From positions 1 through 7,927 of the forward strand of contig UQNB01000085.1 of the NCBI GenBank assembly GCA_900542235.1: a stretch of 7,927 nucleotides of DNA, read 5' to 3'. The stretch's first letter is position 1, and each line of letters begins with the position of its first letter. A program made the position numbers and the translations under genes. Below the pieces are notes generated by a model. It was not told the DNA's origin, made no database searches, and saw only the letters and a list, made by a program, of their open reading frames with translations. Source of the DNA: an uncultured Collinsella sp. (GTDB lineage Bacteria; Actinomycetota; Coriobacteriia; Coriobacteriales; Coriobacteriaceae). Positions 6,557 through 7,927 of this stretch are shown in pieces.

Positions 6557-6595
6557 AACATGAGCGATTTTGAACGCTCGTCCCGACCAATCAAC

Positions 6596-6626
6596 AAAAA
6601 GGCGCCCCCGCATAAGCGAAGGCGCC
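6596..6626 (-). terminator. Intrinsic terminator of luxS
   Basis: On the minus strand, GGCGCCTTCGC pairs with GCGGGGGCGCC around a TTAT loop (11 bp, two G-U pairs), followed directly by TTTTT (6600-6596). It begins 30 nt after the luxS stop and precedes the DUF4867 promoter, so it ends the luxS transcript. Confidence 0.85.
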
Positions 6627-6655
6627 CAATGCACGCGTTTTGGGCGATAAAGCCC

Positions 6656-7144
6656 TTACGCCTGCTGATAGCGCAGGTGCTTCTCGTCGATATCGGCCAG
6701 GTCGCGGTTGAGGTAACGGCGCGCGAGCCAGTTCGCCATGGGAAGGTTCTGGTCCAGGTAGTTACCGCACTCCTCGGGAGCGGCACCGGGGACATCGCCC
6801 TCAAAGCCGGCGACAAACTCGAACAGTTCGCGCACGAGCGGCAAGATTTCCTCGCTCGTCAGCTCACCAAAGACAACCAGGTAAAAGCCCGTACGGCAGC
6901 CCATGGGCCCAAAGTAGACAATGCGGCTCGACCACTCGGCATGATTGCGGAGGAACGTCGCGCCCAGATGCTCGATGGTGTGGCACTCAGCCGTGTTCAT
7001 GACCGGCTCCTTATTGGGCGTGGTCAGGCGTAGGTCAAAGGTGGTGACGGCGGCGCCGGTCGCCGGATCGCGGTCGATGCGGCTCACGTACACGCCGGGC
7101 TCAAGCAGCAGATGGTCAACGGAAAAGCTCGCGATGCGCTCCAT
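6656..7144 (-). CDS. luxS: S-ribosylhomocysteine lyase LuxS
   Basis: Cleaves S-ribosylhomocysteine to homocysteine and 4,5-dihydroxy-2,3-pentanedione, the precursor of autoinducer-2, in the activated methyl cycle after Pfs/MTAN. It is a cytosolic homodimer. The 162-aa length is typical. The metal-binding motif is HTIEH, with H55 and H59 as ligands and E58 the catalytic base. The catalytic cysteine is C83 in GCRTGFYL, and the third ligand is C126 in EECGNYLDQNL. The N-terminal SFSVDHLLLEPGVYVSRID is also family-typical. ATG 7144 is preceded by AGAGGA with a 6-nt gap. The upstream nucleoside hydrolase gene is on the same strand about 100 bp away, separated by a long hairpin and a probable promoter; an intrinsic terminator follows. 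No methionine-cycle genes adjoin it within the window. All active-site residues are present. Confidence 0.98.
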   Translation of the reverse strand: MERIASFSVDHLLLEPGVYVSRIDRDPATGAAVTTFDLRLTTPNKEPVMNTAECHTIEHLGATFLRNHAEWSSRIVYFGPMGCRTGFYLVVFGELTSEEILPLVRELFEFVAGFEGDVPGAAPEECGNYLDQNLPMANWLARRYLNRDLADIDEKHLRYQQA

Positions 7145-7167
7145 GGCAGATCCTCTCGATAGTCAAA

Positions 7168-7238
7168 TTGGGACGGGGCTCTTTTAGCTGGTTCGAACGG
7201 TCGCACCAATCATACCAGTCAAAAAAGCCCCGTCCCAA
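7168..7238 (-). promoter_or_regulatory. 71-nt hairpin between the nucleoside hydrolase gene and luxS
   Basis: Arms 7168-7191 and 7215-7238 pair at 23 of 24 positions in minus-strand RNA (13 perfect outer pairs, two G-U pairs and one A-C mismatch deeper in) around a 23-nt loop. The wobble pairs would be mismatches in plus-strand RNA, favouring a role in minus-strand transcripts. The stem is followed only by TTTGAC, a poor U-tract. It forms only in RNA read through from the hydrolase gene, so it may be a weak terminator, attenuator or processing site. The fold was worked out by eye. Confidence 0.55.
7209..7238 (-). promoter_or_regulatory. Putative luxS promoter
   Basis: Minus strand: -35 TTGGGA (7238-7233), an 18-bp spacer, and an extended -10 TGG-TATGAT with the hexamer at 7214-7209 (five of six consensus positions). 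The start would fall near 7202, giving a leader of roughly 57 nt. That leader holds only one arm of the neighbouring hairpin, so luxS messages from this promoter would escape it. No SAM or SAH riboswitch pattern is apparent. Confidence 0.45.
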
Positions 7239-7247
7239 AAAGACAAC

Positions 7248-7927
7248 TTAGCCCAGGACGCGGGCCATGCGCGCCTTGAACTCGGACAGGAAGCGCGGGG
7301 CGTCGACGGTCAGCGCCACGAGTGCGCTCTTGTCGGGGTCGGCCACACGGCGCTCATCGCAGATGGTGCGGCCGCGATACTCGCCGAGCAGGTCGACGCG
7401 CAGGTTACAGCCGAGCGCGCCCACGAGCGTGGGATCAATCGCCACGGCAACCGCCAGCGGATCGTGCAGCGCGCAGCCACCCAGGTAGGGGGCGTTCATC
7501 TCGTACGAGCCAATGTAGTGCTCCACCATGCTCGCAAACGCGCAACCGGCCATGGTGCCCGAACCCGTCCAGCCAGCAATGTCGCGACGCGTGAGCACCG
7601 CGCGATGCGTCACATCCAGACCCACCATAGTGAGCTTGCGGCCCGAGCGCAGCACCGCGTCGGCTGCCTCAGGATCACTTGCCATGTTGGCCTCGGCGCC
7701 CGCGCTCACGTTTCCGGGCACGGTAAGGGCGCCGCCCATCACGACCACGCGACCGATAGACATCATCGCCGCCGCATCGCGCTCCAGAGCAAGTGCCAGG
7801 TTGGAGAGCGGACCGGTCGCCACGTAGATCAGATCGGGGCCATAGGTACGCGCGGCATCAATCAGATAATCGACCGTCGCATTGCCATCGGCCGACGTCG
7901 CACCCACCGGCTCGTACGGCGAGGCGG
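7248..7927 (-). CDS. Inosine/uridine-preferring nucleoside hydrolase (partial, N-terminus outside window)
   Basis: Hydrolyses the N-glycosidic bond of ribonucleosides to free base and ribose in cytosolic nucleoside salvage. 225 residues are visible, starting with ASPYEPVGATSADG. The frame is open to the window edge, so the GTG at 7907 is internal rather than a start. Family motifs in order: VATGPLSNLA, VVVMGGAL with GNVSAGAEANMASDPEAA (the E and N are substrate-contacting positions in the family), GLDVTHRAVLT, and HDPLAVAVAIDP (the aspartate after the histidine is a calcium ligand in the family). About 90-100 N-terminal residues, including the DxDxxxDD calcium/ribose loop, lie upstream of the window. 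The C-terminus is complete, ending with TAA at 7250-7248. Substrate preference (purine, pyrimidine or both) cannot be judged. luxS follows on the same strand. Confidence 0.95.
   Translation of the reverse strand, partial: ASPYEPVGATSADGNATVDYLIDAARTYGPDLIYVATGPLSNLALALERDAAAMMSIGRVVVMGGALTVPGNVSAGAEANMASDPEAADAVLRSGRKLTMVGLDVTHRAVLTRRDIAGWTGSGTMAGCAFASMVEHYIGSYEMNAPYLGGCALHDPLAVAVAIDPTLVGALGCNLRVDLLGEYRGRTICDERRVADPDKSALVALTVDAPRFLSEFKARMARVLG

Noticed and set aside
7145..7247. SAM or SAH riboswitch upstream of luxS
   Set aside because: The interval holds one long simple hairpin and no multi-helix junction or conserved core that I recognise from those classes.
1..7927. tRNA, rRNA or complete insertion sequence
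   Set aside because: No cloverleaf with a TTCGA-type arm in context, no rRNA-like stretch and no transposase; the GGTTCGAACGGT at 7190-7201 is only part of the luxS-side hairpin loop region.

Overview
The window is high-GC and tightly packed, and every gene I can support lies on the minus strand. Codon use, overlapping signalling genes, a Coriobacteriia-style 7TM sensor protein and short palindromic repeats suggest an Actinomycetota gut commensal of the Coriobacteriia, most likely Collinsella or a close relative. That assignment is inferred from sequence character only. The description below follows transcription, from high to low coordinates.

Right part (5860-7927): the C-terminal two thirds of an inosine/uridine-type nucleoside hydrolase enters from the window edge. 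A long hairpin overlapping a probable promoter separates it from a complete luxS (S-ribosylhomocysteine lyase), which ends in a clear intrinsic terminator. Next comes a cupin-like DUF4867 protein with its own promoter. That promoter is covered by a striking nested dyad of four TGTTC half-sites. LuxS (methyl cycle, AI-2 precursor) and the hydrolase (nucleoside salvage) both act in small-molecule recycling; DUF4867 has no known reaction.

Middle (3840-5860): a 340-bp gene-free stretch holds one REP-like hairpin and a pair of related palindromes repeated at exactly 79 bp. It is followed by a GH1 6-phospho-beta-glucosidase gene with a plausible promoter. One extra base in a C4 run just after the catalytic nucleophile codon breaks the reading frame. 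The remaining 99 residues of a normal 476-residue enzyme are intact in the next frame, so the lesion is either very recent or a sequencing error. A 108-bp imperfect palindrome includes the stop codon of this gene, and a second, 39-nt hairpin follows.

Left part (1-3831): three genes joined by 4-bp stop/start overlaps form one signalling operon. They encode an 8-TM membrane protein whose cytoplasmic part looks like a degenerate histidine kinase, then a HisKA_3/NarL-type histidine kinase with intact H, N and G boxes, and a NarL/FixJ-type response regulator cut off by the window edge. The likely flow is signal sensing by one or both membrane proteins, phosphorylation of the regulator by the intact kinase, then transcriptional output. 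The signal and target genes cannot be read from the window.

The items most worth a second look are the pseudokinase-kinase-regulator trio, the nested operator upstream of the DUF4867 gene, and the single-base frameshift in the glucosidase.
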